Source: Syncephalis plumigaleata
Taxonomy: Eukaryota > Zoopagomycota > Zoopagomycetes > Zoopagales > Piptocephalidaceae
Length of the DNA: 64,000 nucleotides
NCBI GenBank assembly: GCA_025201365.1
Contig: JAIXMF010000030.1
Span: 1 to 64,000, forward strand
Direction: 5' to 3'
Shown: in pieces, positions 1 to 12,696 of the stretch
Numbering within the stretch: position 1 is the first letter of the stretch
How the letters are laid out: the number at the start of each line of letters is the position of its first letter
The notes under the pieces: generated by a model
The model's database searches: none
The model's input: only the letters and a program-made list of their open reading frames with translations
What the model was told of the DNA's origin: nothing
Made by a program: the position numbers and the translations under genes

Positions 1-2
1 CT

Positions 3-1885
3 TGTCAGGCTAGTCTAGTAATGGTGAATCGTGTTAATAATCATACACTTGACATGACTACAAGTGATGTATTTTTAAGAAATCGTGTATCAGGTATACC
101 TGCTAATCATAGTGGATTGGCCATCTTATTACCACTCTATCGAGATCGTTGTGAATTTACATTGTTGCAAGACAATGACACGACGACATTGAACGTGGCA
201 AGGAAAGCGAGCAACTACAACGACACCGGTTTAATGGTGGTGTGGTCAATGGCCGAGACAGCTGGTTGTCATAGTATTGCTGATCTAGTTATGGCAGCAC
301 GTGTATCCTCCGTTAACCTTGTCAAGATCGGGTTTCCCGCTGTAACTACTCTTTTCATACTGGCACGTCCGGTATTTAATCGTAAACCGAGTACGGGCGA
401 CTTTCATGCCTGGGGACCTAATGATCACGTTAACTATGGTGATTTAGCCACTACTACTACTATCGGTGATGCCAATCGTCCCGCCATATCTATCGTGCTG
501 ATTAATGAATTCGATAGTGGCAGGATACTACAATTTCTTACGAATATCGATGTATTTCTATTTACAACGGTGTATGGTAAGTGTCATTGGTAGTTAAAGT
601 GTTTGCTTCTTTTCCACACCATACTAATTGTGTAAAGAGAGCGGTCCGTGGAATATAGCTTATTTTAGCTACTTCTACGCTATCTACCGTTGGATATTGG
701 GATTTATCCTACTAGGTGGATTCTTTCAATTCATCTGTCGATTGATGCTTAGCCTATGTCGATATCGACATGTTTATTTGAAGACATGTGCAAAAGCATC
801 AGGTACCGCCATTGTCGTAACACCAGGTTAGTGTCTATTTTAGAATAGAAACCAGTATATCTATATTTACATTTTGTAACTGTTACCAGCATTGGTCGTG
901 GCACTTATTGCTGATCCAAGTTCATCGCATAACGTATTCGGTATTGTAACATTTACCTTGACACGTATTGCATCCATTGTCCTATTATGGTTTGCGTAAG
1001 TGCACATGCATGCATCACTTGTTAAACAACTAGTACGACATTCACTAATACTTTACGTATTTCTTTTTTTATAGTTCAAAATGTGCCATGTGTGGTACGT
1101 CAACGACGAGGATCGTTGCATTTCGGGCATTTTTAGCCATGGGATTCGTGTTGCAATTGAGTATTGGTATTATCAATGCAATAGCGACAAGTCGTATACT
1201 GGCCACTATGGGATACTGGACGACGAATCGACAACTTGTTCAATTGATCGACTACATGACTGTTGCCCAATCGACATCAATTACAATTTTACTTTTAATA
1301 TCGCGTAAGTTTATCGTTGTTGCTATTGTTTTATTGATAACACCCTCTATTCCTTGTTATTTACCACTTGATAAATTGTAGTCATCTGGTTTCTATGGCG
1401 TTTGAAATACACGCGCTACACAAACTATGGACGACAACGATCTATACAGGTGAGTGCAATGGGTACAATCATCATGTTACATAACACTCATTTTGTTATC
1501 ATTGTCACTGTTACTACTGCTGTAACTTATCGACTAGCTTACAAGTCTCGTAGCCATTGCCGTTTTATTCTCGACGTTTGATTTTCTCGTGGATGCTGAT
1601 ACAGTCGGACTGTTCTCATGGTCTGCCATCCTGTTTCAAAAGTGTACAGAAGATGAGGCGACCAACACCGCGTACGCTACACTCTTTCTAGATGGACTAT
1701 TGTTCCTGATGGCAGTGATACGAGTATGCTTCGTCTACATTGCTTTTCTGCCTTTCTTGACCGCTTACATACAACGTCATTCCCTTCATGAAGTAAGCCA
1801 TTTGTTATTACAGCAGGATAGTCAACGGTTAGTTAGTTCAAGCAAGATGGTTTCACCCTCCTTTCCTCAACCTATTAGGTTATAA
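3..1885 (+). CDS. Seven-helix membrane protein with ectodomain, paralog 1 (5' end outside window)
   Basis: The reading frame is open from base 3, so the start codon and signal peptide lie upstream of the window. Exons read as 3-576, 638-826, 890-995, 1075-1304, 1382-1449 and 1538-1885, each join keeping frame with GT-AG introns. The first ~190 residues are a soluble, N-glycosylatable ectodomain with cysteines at CEF and GCHSIAD. They are followed by about seven hydrophobic spans (around WILGFILLGGFF, GTAIVV-ALVVALIA, FTLTRIASIVLLWF, IVAFRAFLAMGF, ITILLLISLIWFLW, LTSLVAIAVLFS and LLFLMAVIRVCFVY). It aligns to the gene at 2799-5000 in both sequence and exon lengths (a 68-nt exon is shared). A receptor-like role is inference; I recognise no named family. 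The 3' end could have one further splice, since a GTAAGC follows HSLHE. Confidence 0.7.
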
Positions 1886-2798
1886 ACATCGCATCATCAT
1901 AATAAAACATTCTTGTATACTTGTTGAATCTCGCTGTTTATTATCACTATATGATGGAATGAACGATAACACTATGTAAAAAAGAAGAGGAAGGGCCGTT
2001 ACATATCATCTCCATTGATAGTATATAATCATTTTTTCCAGCCTACCTCTCCTTGTCCCCTTGTGTATCAATTCTACTACAGCCATATGTTTCTTAAACC
2101 AATCTTATATTCCTATGGGTCAAGTGGCACCTCATCTATAATTACCATTTGAGGAATGTCACCCAGTTTGTAGACTTGATTGTAAAGGCCATCATTCTCT
2201 TTGGGGGATTAGCACATTCATCCATACACTTTCCCTATACAAACTGCTATTAATTACGCTATTATTATACACATCAAGCTTGGCTAATGTTCACATGTCA
2301 AGTTTGCCAATTCCTCGTTTCTTTCTACTTCCGATTCGCTTTACACTCATTTGTTTTCCTTTTCCGTTACGGCTTTTCGTTTACTCCTACACATACGCAA
2401 AAAAACACCGACCGTTTATTACTATCTCTTACTCTATACTACTATTACTAGTAGTAGCAGTAGTAAGTATTAGTATTGTCGTCGCTCCTTGAATATAATA
2501 GCCTGTGAGCCTTCTTATCCGCTTATAAACGTTTACCGAACTGTCTACGAACGGGTGCCACCTATTATTGCTTTGCCAACCTCTTCCCATTTATCCTCAC
2601 CTTTACTGACGGCTGGACCGTTGTTCACTACTCTCGAATAGCATTTCAATATTAAGCACGCATTAGGCAGTGGTATTCATAGTGCAGGCACTATACTGGT
2701 TTGTAGCTATCATTCGCCATTCGCATTGTCGTTTCTAGCAAACACCTTTCATATTCGTACAGCAACTAAGAAAAAGTGACGAGTCCTACTTTGACAGT
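1886..2798. other. Intergenic region between the two seven-helix paralogs
   Basis: AT-rich DNA with AATAAA at about 1901 (3' end of the upstream gene) and pyrimidine-rich stretches before the next start. I see no supported gene; a short open frame near 2280-2492 starts at TTG and ends in a low-complexity valine/isoleucine run. Confidence 0.5.
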
Positions 2799-5000
2799 AT
2801 GACACCACGTACACGACACTTATACAAGACTGGAGGGAAGCTATGGCTTATCCTTGTAGTCTGGCTACTAATGATAGCCGAGCAAGTGCACGCCTCACTA
2901 AAGGTGTCCATCAACGAGACCACATTGACCTTGAACACCGCCACCTTCTACGGGATGACAGGTATAGATTATCAGCGTCAGGGCATGCTTATACGCCTTC
3001 CACTCAAGCAGAATAATTGCGAGTTTGAGACATTGAACGCGTCGATCCCTTTGGTGCAAACAGTAGCTATGGAGGCGGCTAAATCGCCTGACACGGGTAT
3101 ATTCATTCCATGGCCTGTGGCTAGGACTGCCGGTTGCAAGTCTATCGCGCAGGTAAGTAGAACTACTATTAGCTTTATGCGGTATATTTCAATGGACATG
3201 TGGTGATGGTAATGGTGCTGATAGTTGACAGCATTATAAAGTGGTCAATGTCTATTGCCATGTGATGAATGTACCATACGCATTAATTAGCATGCCATAC
3301 TATCACATACATACACGCATGTACACGTTGAACTAACCATACTCCTTGTATGTATGTATGCATGTATGCATGACATTGTAGGTTGCCGATGCATCGCTGG
3401 CTATTTCGACGAGTTTGACGAAAATAGGATTTCCCCCTGTCTCCTATTTGGCAATCATGTCAGATAGCCCGCACTTCATCGATGACTGGGGTCCGAACAC
3501 TGCCCTATCCGACGGTATACCAATGCTCAGTACGACTGCCGGAACAAAGCATGGTCTAGCGGTGGCACTTCTCAATCAATGGGATACCAAACGGCTATAT
3601 GATTCCATCAAGGATAGCGACTACTTTCCATTTGTGGCTAATTATGGTAAGTGATGTGATGTGACATGATGTGATGAGATGTAAATGTACGCATTTATTA
3701 ATGGTAAATTAGACGCTGGTGCCTGGAATAGCCTGTTCATGTCGAGTGGCTATAACATATTCCTATGGGTTTGTTTCTCCCTGGTAAGTTGTAATGCGCA
3801 TGTAACACTTTGATATACGATTGATTGAACGTATGTCCAATATAGATTATACTTGGTGCAGCTGGTGGATTTGCACGTTCAGTTTGGTACATGATCCGTG
3901 GTGCCTATTTCTACGGCGATAGTCGTACAGTACTCTTGGTAGTATCATTGATAACGGCCATAGGTAAGTGCTAGCATGGCAGGCAACATCTGCATAACAA
4001 TGGTAATAACGATAATAATCAACTAATCGACGTCGCTTATAGTATCCGCAATCAGTCTACAGGGTAATTTATCATTCAGGATTGAGACAATCCTAAAGGC
4101 ACTAGCATTCTGCTTATCGTGCTGCTCTTTCGCCTTGCTCTGCTGGTATTGGTAAGTGCAACTTACATAATGTAACATCAATATTGACCTGTCCTATAGG
4201 TCGTATCGAGTGACCGAACACATTTCATCCAAGGTGCTGGTTGCCTTTCGAGCATTCTTAGCCGTAACACCCGTTGTAAGCATGGTCATTCTCATTCTAC
4301 ATGGTATCTCGGACAACCAGCTCAGTAGTAAGGGTGTAGTCGGTGATTTGAGCTTATCTACGCCGGAAATACTCATCTACTATGTCACTCTTACGGAGAT
4401 CCCTATCACTACGGCGGGATTTGCTTGTTTCGGTTAGTGTATTTATTTCAGTATCCATTAGAACCACTATTAACGATAAGGTACACGCTGCTGTCCCTAC
4501 AATCAAATAGGTGCCTGGTTCCTAAAGTGCTCGTTCAAGCAACACCTAGGCAAGTTAAGTAGAAGACATGCCACCGAGGTAAGAAGTTGATCAAGGATAC
4601 ATTCATTATTCTCGAAATAGTTTATTAATATAATCTATTTATTCTGCACCACTAGTTGTCACTATTGTGCTTTAGTCAGGCCATCCTATTTGGCATGTCC
4701 ACCGCAATTAGCGTGAGTGACGGTGTCAACAGTCAGGGTCTCCGCTATGGCACGGTACTTGGTGCGTTATGCGCGGATATTGTCAATATCATCATCATCA
4801 CGGTACAAACGATGGTTGCCTTCTTGGCACCGCCCGTACCGTTGAAATGCCACGAATTGATGGATGAAGACTTTACCGCGCAACTGGTAACGACGGGTCA
4901 TCCCAATCGCACCTCGATGGTGTCAATCTGGAAGCCATCACACGACAAGTCCAGCGGTCCGAGCCCACTGGGTGTGAATCCTCGACGTGTAGTCCCATAA
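2799..5000 (+). CDS. Seven-helix membrane protein with ectodomain, paralog 2
   Basis: Complete eight-exon gene: 2799-3152, 3382-3646, 3713-3783, 3846-3963, 4043-4151, 4200-4432, 4511-4578, 4656-5000, giving 520 residues. An N-terminal signal peptide (WLILVVWLLMIAEQVHA) leads into an ectodomain of ~220 residues with paired cysteines (NCEFETL ... TAGCKSIAQ). Seven hydrophobic spans follow: FLWVCFSLIILGAAGGF, TVLLVVSLITAIV, ALAFCLSCCSFALLCW, LVAFRAFLAVTPVVSM, ITTAGFACFGAWFL, LSLLCFSQAILFG and IVNIIIITVQTMVAFLA. The tail is short, polar and Ser/Pro-rich. The shape (signal peptide, ectodomain, seven helices, cytosolic tail) is that of a cell-surface or endomembrane receptor, but no known GPCR class motif is visible. 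The ectodomain weakly recalls a protease-associated (PA) fold; that is a guess. AATAAA lies at 5293. Confidence 0.8.
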
Positions 5001-5314
5001 CTACTTGATAGAGTAGAATGGAAGATGAAAAAATGATACATCATCGTCATTGCAGATTACTACACGATTATAAACATTTACATATTATCCTTCTATTTTA
5101 TGCCAATATCAATCAAACTATACCTACTCTAATGTTTAATAAACATTGCCATATATACATATTGTTCACACTAACTATCATACCTGCAAGTTACACTATT
5201 GTTATTGAGGAGGAATTCATTCATCTATTTTATAATCAGGCATTTGTTTTGCTTTTTGATATATATTTATATAATTAGATATAGTTTATTATAATAAACA
5301 TTTGCTATTAGCAA
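5001..5314. other. 3' intergenic region shared by two convergent genes
   Basis: Very AT-rich stretch between the stop of the seven-helix gene and the stop of the minus-strand small peptide gene. The TTTATTATAATAAA around 5285-5298 supplies an AATAAA on each strand, so the two transcripts probably end within a few bases of each other. Confidence 0.5.
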
Positions 5315-5497
5315 TTAATAATGCCAGAATTGGCGGGAATTTTTAAAGGCTACTGGAATAGGGAAAGAATCGTCGATAGTAATATCCGAAGGCGATGTTT
5401 TATCGGTTGATTCACTTGCAGGCGCGGCATCGACCAGAGTAACGAGTAGACCAGCGAGAATGACGAATTGAATCGATAATAGTCGAGTGAGTTGCAT
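5315..5497 (-). CDS. Small putative secreted peptide
   Basis: A 60-residue open frame with an ATG start. The first ~25 residues form a convincing signal peptide: basic start, hydrophobic core FVILAGLLVTLV and small residues at the DAAPA cleavage region. The remaining ~35 residues are acidic and Ser/Thr-rich and end QFWHY. There is no cysteine, so it is not a classic disulfide-rich effector. An AATAAA sits just past the stop. It is unrecognised. The signal peptide is the only evidence that it is real; it could also be one exon of a longer spliced gene. Confidence 0.5.
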   Translation of the reverse strand: MQLTRLLSIQFVILAGLLVTLVDAAPASESTDKTSPSDITIDDSFPIPVAFKNSRQFWHY

Positions 5498-6312
5498 GAT
5501 GACAATGCCAATGATGGTAGTAGTAATGATGCTGCTGCTGTTGATGACGATGATGCTGGTGATTATGGTAATAAAATTAATCAGGCAATGATGAATGGTA
5601 TGCTAGTTCAGTAGATGTAATAGGACTGCGATTAGTGTGAAGGAACAATGTGTAGGTAAAGTAGCAATTAATCGAGGTAAAAGTATGCTCATTTAAATAG
5701 CATGGACATCCATTGAACTACCACCATACCAGTTATCCTATGCATGATGTACAAGTAGTGTCAATGTTTCAGTCCAGCTTTATCCTATTCCATTCCCTTG
5801 TAAATAATCTAGTATTCAGTAATAGAAGAAATGAAGAATAATGAAGAATAATGGTAATCCTGTTTTTTCTTAACCGGTTCGTATTCAGCATTGCGATGTG
5901 TCTAGTTTCAGCTTTGCATCCCCTCATTCCTGTTATTGTTTAGAATGAACTTGACCAACTGTACCATTATTATCGAACACTGGTTGGCATTACTTCATCA
6001 TTTGTTGGATGAGGGATGCTCACGAATAGGCTAAGAAGGATAAGCAGATACCTTCTGGAATGGATAATTTAGGACTAAAACAGATGTTACAAATTATATT
6101 GGCGTATACATGTCATTGTGTATTTCATTGCGAATAATCTACAATAATAATGAATAAAATAAGAAAAGATAGTAGTTTAATAAACATGATCAGAAAGAAA
6201 AACACACACAAGAAATAACAAGGAATGGACGATGATGCTAATAGTGAATTAGCCAATGTAAATAGAATCACAACTCATATCTGCTAAAGCTATAATAATA
6301 GCGATACAAAGT
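5498..6312. other. Intergenic region, no gene seen
   Basis: Promoter side of the small peptide gene and 3' side of the TBC gene. It contains a trinucleotide-rich patch (gat/gct repeats near 5515-5565) and poly-A/T runs. No open frame with coding character was found. Confidence 0.45.
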
Positions 6313-9300
6313 TTAAGAAACGGCAGCCCCTTTAACTCGACGCCATAGACTACGGAAAGTACGGTCACCAGTTGGTGTGGATGGTGCTGTTGTGGTAGTT
6401 GCCGGTGGCAACACGGGCGAGGATGGTACCGAATTTACCGGTGATAATTGATCAGTTTCATCATCTGATGTTGCCATCATATTGTTACTTGTAGTCACGC
6501 GTAGTAGTGGGTTCTTGGGATGTCGTTTAATGGTGAATGGTTTCGGTGATGGTGGTGGTTTCATCTCGTCAGACGATTCGTATGAATCCTTCGACTTGGT
6601 CCTAACCGCCTCAAGCATGTGGCTGGCCCGTTTACGAATGGACGGCCCCATACTGAATGAGAAACGGCGTTGTCCCGAGGATGATCGTCTTGACTTGCTT
6701 TTATCGCTACGTTCGGAATCGGCCGTCGAGCATATGCTCTGTCCATCGGCATTATCCGACATTACTGAAGGAGCGGGTGATGGCTCTACTTTAGGTGCCG
6801 ACGATAGTAATGGCGTTGAATTCGAGCTACGCGATGATGTACGCGGTAGTTGTGTTTTCTTCTCGCCTTCCGGGTGTACCTGTTTCGAGATGTATCCCAG
6901 TGATCGAACGGATTCACAGCTGGACTGCGTGCGTGTTAACTCGTCGGCCGAGGCTAAAGAAATGGAACGAGAACGCACGTCGTTCATACTCGACACACCG
7001 CTGCTCAGACGTGATCGTGGCAAGTTACGCACGAGACTCTCCCAGCCTGCACCGCCAATGGTGCCACTCCTACCGCGTAATGCGAATAGACGAGCCGGTG
7101 AACGTCGTCCGGATAAACCGGTCAACGACACTTCCGTACACGATTTAACCTGGCGTAATTGCTCCTCGGCAATTTGACTGCCACCCGCCTCTTCAGCATC
7201 ATCCTCGGCACTTAGAAGGTAGAGCCAGTAGGCACGACGAAGCACGTATTGTAGATCGGAATTGGGATAATTCTATTAATTCAAATATTAGCGACAATGC
7301 TCTCCTATAATTGATCGTTACCTTGATAATAGCAATAAATTACTTACCTGTAATAGTTGCACATTATCCGAGAAGCTACCTCGTAACAAGTCATCACGCG
7401 CGCATCTGTAGTAGTAAGTAAAGGGAGATAGTTGAATTAGCGTACTGCACTCACTCGATCGAATAATGTATCATTCCAGTCAGTCAACTTACATCACCAT
7501 GGCACAACAGAAGTCTACTAGAAATCCAAATCGATCCCCGTCTGCACCATTCGAATTGGCAGCTGGATCGGCGAATACCGAGTCCCATAGTCGGATCACA
7601 TCCGGCAGTGACCATTCTCGACTACACAGCACGGTAAGCCATCGGAATGCGTAATACGTGGGGTGTAAGCTTTTACGAGTCTATATAGTAAGTAATTGGC
7701 ATTAATGAATGCTTATTACACTAGTAGCAACAATGATGGACTTACCAAATCCTCCCATAGACCGGGGTCACGTCGACGTATTTTATCATCTAGACGACGC
7801 ATTGTTGCACCGATACCCGAGTCAGCATCGGTGTCGAGAGATCGTAGAAAGTTATCTCTCGCATCGGTCATGAGAGCGGTAAAGCAGAAGAATGCGTCCG
7901 CTTCAGCATTAGCTAATTAATGACAACGTGCAAGTGTAATATTATAGCATATATATATACGGAGTTAGTTAGTAGATATTCTTTTACGTGTATAGGTCAT
8001 TGATAGTATTTCTTACCTTGATTCACTAAATCAGGATCATTGGCCATCACCCAGTAGATGGGCGCAAGTATTTCGTTCATGCCTTGCACGTAGCTTACAC
8101 CCGGATTTAGTTTGGCATAAATGAAAAGCAAACGTTCAGCCACCTCCCAATGCAGATCACTACGATATTGTCGACGTTGTGCATGACCCTGAGTGTCATT
8201 CGAATAGAAGCTGTCCAATGTGTCGGTCGAGGTATCATTGCCATCCGATAATGGGCAGGTATCATGAGCCAACGATGCCGATGAACTCAAATGGCGTACT
8301 CGTTCGAATAGTGTACGACGTGTCGTGTAATTGCTAAATGAAGCGGATCTCATTCGACAACGCGATGTAGGCGAGGAACTGCCCACCGACGAGCATTGAC
8401 TATCCATGCTTGCTGTCTTGCTTAATGCGATGCAAATCGGCTTAACGGATAGAGGAGATGGCTTTGACGCCATAGCAACTGGCGCTGTTGTCGTTGTCGC
8501 TGTCTTTGTTTCGCTTTCAGTTGTCGTTTCCGTCGTCGTCTTCTTCTTCTTATCATCTAGTGCTTGCGCCTCTTGTTGGTCCATCTCTAATGGTTCACTC
8601 GTAATCACCGTGGTCTTGGTAATGGCCGATTCCGGTAGCATTGCTATACTGTCTTTATCCGACATTAGCGAGTTGGATCGTGCAGCCATGCGTGGTCGTG
8701 CTTCAATCTTTGGCGATCCTGGTGCGGATGGCACACCATTGGAGAGTGGCGATGAAGTATCCTTACGCATCGGTAGTAGATCGTTTGACCGGCCACATGG
8801 CGATGCAGCCCGTGAGCTTGACACGGATGACAACGACGACGATGCCGATTTAACGAGTGAGATGGCCGATGCCGGATTAAGCGGGGAGCTCGAACTCGAA
8901 TTGGGATTAGAATCAGAGAAGCGTCCACTCTCACCGCCGAATGCATGCCTCAATGGAGATGGCGCTGCTGGTGAGTTGGCAGAGCACAATCCACTTGGAA
9001 TAGATAATGGTTGTGGCAGGCGATTAACTGGAGCAACCGGTTTGGAGGGAGAGTTGCCGGATGCAAAGGCTGCGGTCGCCGCCATCCAAGGCATTGGTCG
9101 TGAGGCAATAGGCGGTGCAGGCTGGACAACGCTCGTGCCCGCCGTTAATGGCGAATAGCTCGAACGCGGCACCATGCGCTGAAAGAAGCCGAAATCCGCC
9201 AATGTACGACGTATATCTTTATCAATTTGTTCAAGAATACGATTGTCTCGCTGATAGCTGCTCCATTGCTGGAATGGCGACTCGTCCGCTGCCGAACCCG

Positions 9301-9967
9301 AACGATTGTTCTCTAATTCGTTGGATCCATCTGCAGGTACACCTGGTTCGACAATCAGGTCACGTACAAATGCCTGCATTCACGAAGGGAGAGGGGCAAA
9401 TAATGGTACGCTCGCGTTAGTTTGTAACTAGCAAGTGGTGCAGCTACACCCTGATAGAGACAACTTACATAGTAGGTTTCACGTCTCTCCTTTAGAGTCC
9501 TGTCCCATTGCGATTTATCAGGAGGTAGATAGTTGAGCAGTAGCTAAACAATTGTATCGTCATTAGTATCCCATACATGGTGGGTGTGGATGGATGTGCG
9601 GTTTAACTGCAACTGCCCTGAATAGCATGCAGTGAAGACTTACCTTCCAGCATAGTGCACGCATACCCGGGACGTCTGGCACCCCTTGGAAGCAGAGACG
9701 TCGTAGTTCTTCCATATCAATCACCGCATACTCTTCACTGCTCGGGTTGAGCAACGCTTCAAAGCGTAATAATCTACATATCATCATTTGACACCGATAA
9801 GCAAGAGGTTAATGGCCATCCTATCCGCATGTTCTTTGACAGCATATTCATAATAATATCCATAATAGAATACAACAGCATTCGCTTATGTTTACTTGCA
9901 TCATCTATGCCAAGCAACGCTAATACATTGCAGCGTCTACTCACCTTTCTCGATAGGTTTGCGCCAT
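6313..9967 (-). CDS. TBC-domain Rab GTPase-activating protein, TBC1D13-like
   Basis: Eight exons on the minus strand (9945-9967, 9644-9773, 9469-9543, 8017-9373, 7746-7912, 7493-7680, 7348-7405, 6313-7272) join in frame to 985 residues starting MAQTYRERLLRF. The order matches TBC1D13: FQGVPDVPGMRALCWK, LLNYLPPDKSQW, then the arginine-finger motif IDKDIRRT, the glutamine-finger motif YVQGMNE, ADAFFCFTALM, YYAFRWLTVLCSREW and PDVIRLWDSVFAD. TBC proteins speed GTP hydrolysis by Rab GTPases using these Arg and Gln residues; TBC1D13 acts on Rab35 in animals. Two features are unlike the animal protein: a ~270-residue Ser/Thr/Pro-rich insert between FFQRMVPR and LHWEVAERLLF, and a ~280-residue Ser-rich basic tail. 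Both look disordered and are probably phosphorylated. Confidence 0.88.
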
Positions 9968-11203
9968 AGTGTAACGGCAAATGAACTAGTGGCGTTGTTC
10001 TTGTTGATATTGAATAGTAAACAGTAACAGTTACAAAGGCCGTTGAAATAATAAACGTAACAGATGAGCAAGATAAACAGGTAGATAGATAGATAAATAG
10101 GTAGAAGGGGAGAGAGAGAGAGAGGGAAACAATAGGCCGTAGAACAATAGTATAGAAAATGTCACAACAGAAAGAAGATAACAGACTAAGTATTAATTAT
10201 AAAGTGTATATGTGTATTAGTGCATAGGTAGGCGTTGATTATAAGTGACTTGAAAGAAGCACCAATACTAAAAAGATTGCTTCACTGGTAAAAAGGAAAG
10301 GAGAGGAATAAAGAAGTGGTGATACTTGGAAGTGTGCAGCAGGTGTCGTCTCGTTTATACGACCTAATAGAGGCAGTAACAGCAATTGTGGCTGCTCTTT
10401 CTCTTTACCACAGTCATGATGCATAACACTGCACACACACATAGGTACACACGTACATACACACGTACATACACACGTACATACTCTCTCACTGTCATTA
10501 GCACCCTCACTCTCATACCTCCTCGGGGTTTTGGTCATGTAGTCAGTGAGATACGACTAAGGGCACCGTATCACGAATGGGTGGATATCTTGTTTGAATG
10601 GTTATGCCACGCGGTGCTCTTTACCGGTTCTCTTTGTTACAGATAGCTACTACACCTATTGTGCACATATACATATACATATACATACATATATACGCAC
10701 GCACGTACATTTGGTATGCAATGTGTCTGTAGTTAACGGACAATAAATGAATGGATATGAGTTAACGTTACTATGATCAATTGATAATCTTTCTATTTAT
10801 TAATCTCGAATGATCATTGTCAAATACTGATTGATTGTTTCATGACAAAAGTAGTAATTCAAGTTACATCTAATTTAGCAATTATTCGTATCTGATACAA
10901 TCGTTGTATAATTACATTACTATGCAGATAGCTTGCAATCAATAAACTGTAATATGCCTGATTTAACGTAAATGAATGAATATCGCAAGTCTAAGCATTT
11001 CATTAAATACTTACGCGTACTCTTATATAATGTAATAGTGATTCTTTCACTTGCACTAGGATTGTTTGGGTCCTTTTTTATTAGACGAGAGAGGGAGGGA
11101 GTAAGAGTATGTGTAATGATCGTCGATGTAAGCAAGATGACGTGGGTGATTCATTCATTTGTTTCGTAGAAAAAAAAAGCAAAACAAAGCAAAGCAAATG
11201 TGA
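9968..11203. other. Long intergenic region with microsatellites
   Basis: About 1.2 kb between two minus-strand genes. It holds GATA/GAGA runs near 10080-10130, a dodecamer tandem repeat at 10446-10484 and AT-rich stretches. The open frames here are produced by the simple repeats on both strands and show no coding character. Confidence 0.5.
10446..10484. repeat. Tandem minisatellite, about three units of ACACACGTACAT
   Basis: Three nearly exact copies of a 12-base unit lie between CA-rich and CT-rich flanks in the promoter-side region of the TBC gene. The units carry alternating purine-pyrimidine steps. Confidence 0.7.
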
Positions 11204-12116
<913 letters not shown>

Positions 12117-12696
12117 AATGAAAGAGTGATCAAGATAATAGAAAGAGACGGATTTTACGAGTAGGATCCGAGAGAAGCTGTAGCAAGAAAGACACGTACG
12201 TCAACTATTTATTATAACGCAGCAATGCTGTTTTATAATAGTAATAATAATAATAAAAGTACGGAATAAGCCTTGACACGGATCAAAGGAATGACAACGG
12301 AAAAAGAGATACCGTATTATTACAGGGGAACCCTCTGCGATGGAGACCTATATAAAGAGAGAAAGAGAGAAAGAAGAGTGATAGCAATTAACACGCGCGT
12401 GGCACACGCGTTCCCACTCTCCTCACCGAGTTGATCCGATCCCTGTTATCCGCTAAACACCGCACCCGCATCCTCCGCTCGTGCATCTCCATTCCCCGTA
12501 CATTTCACACCCATACTGATATCAACGTTGCTCAGATACAATTTGTATGCATGTATGCACCCTTAATCATGAACAGCAAATGTGTAGAGATCAATGGAGA
12601 TGCTCTATGTTTATAGATAAATAAAAGCATTGATTTTGTTTCTATCATATTTACAAACAGATTGATTTCATCGATTATTTATTATACTAGTGTATT
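12117..12696. other. Intergenic region between RNASEH2A 3' end and ADK1 promoter
   Basis: Contains a GA-rich tract (about 12355-12378) and a CT-rich tract near 12410-12425, typical of promoter DNA here, and AATAAA at 12619. A 61-codon frame at 12431-12616 shows no recognisable protein. Confidence 0.4.

Noticed and set aside
6482-7177. A 231-codon plus-strand frame over the TBC gene tail
   Set aside because: It is antisense to the last exon of the Rab GAP; Ser-rich codon bias (TCN/AGY) opens the opposite frame. No family resemblance.
8406-9158. A 250-codon plus-strand frame
   Set aside because: Antisense shadow of the low-complexity insert in the Rab GAP, which has strong coding support on the minus strand.
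10239-10646. Overlapping open frames on both strands rich in Cys/Val/Thr/Tyr
   Set aside because: They are generated by the ACACACGTACAT tandem repeat and have no coding character.
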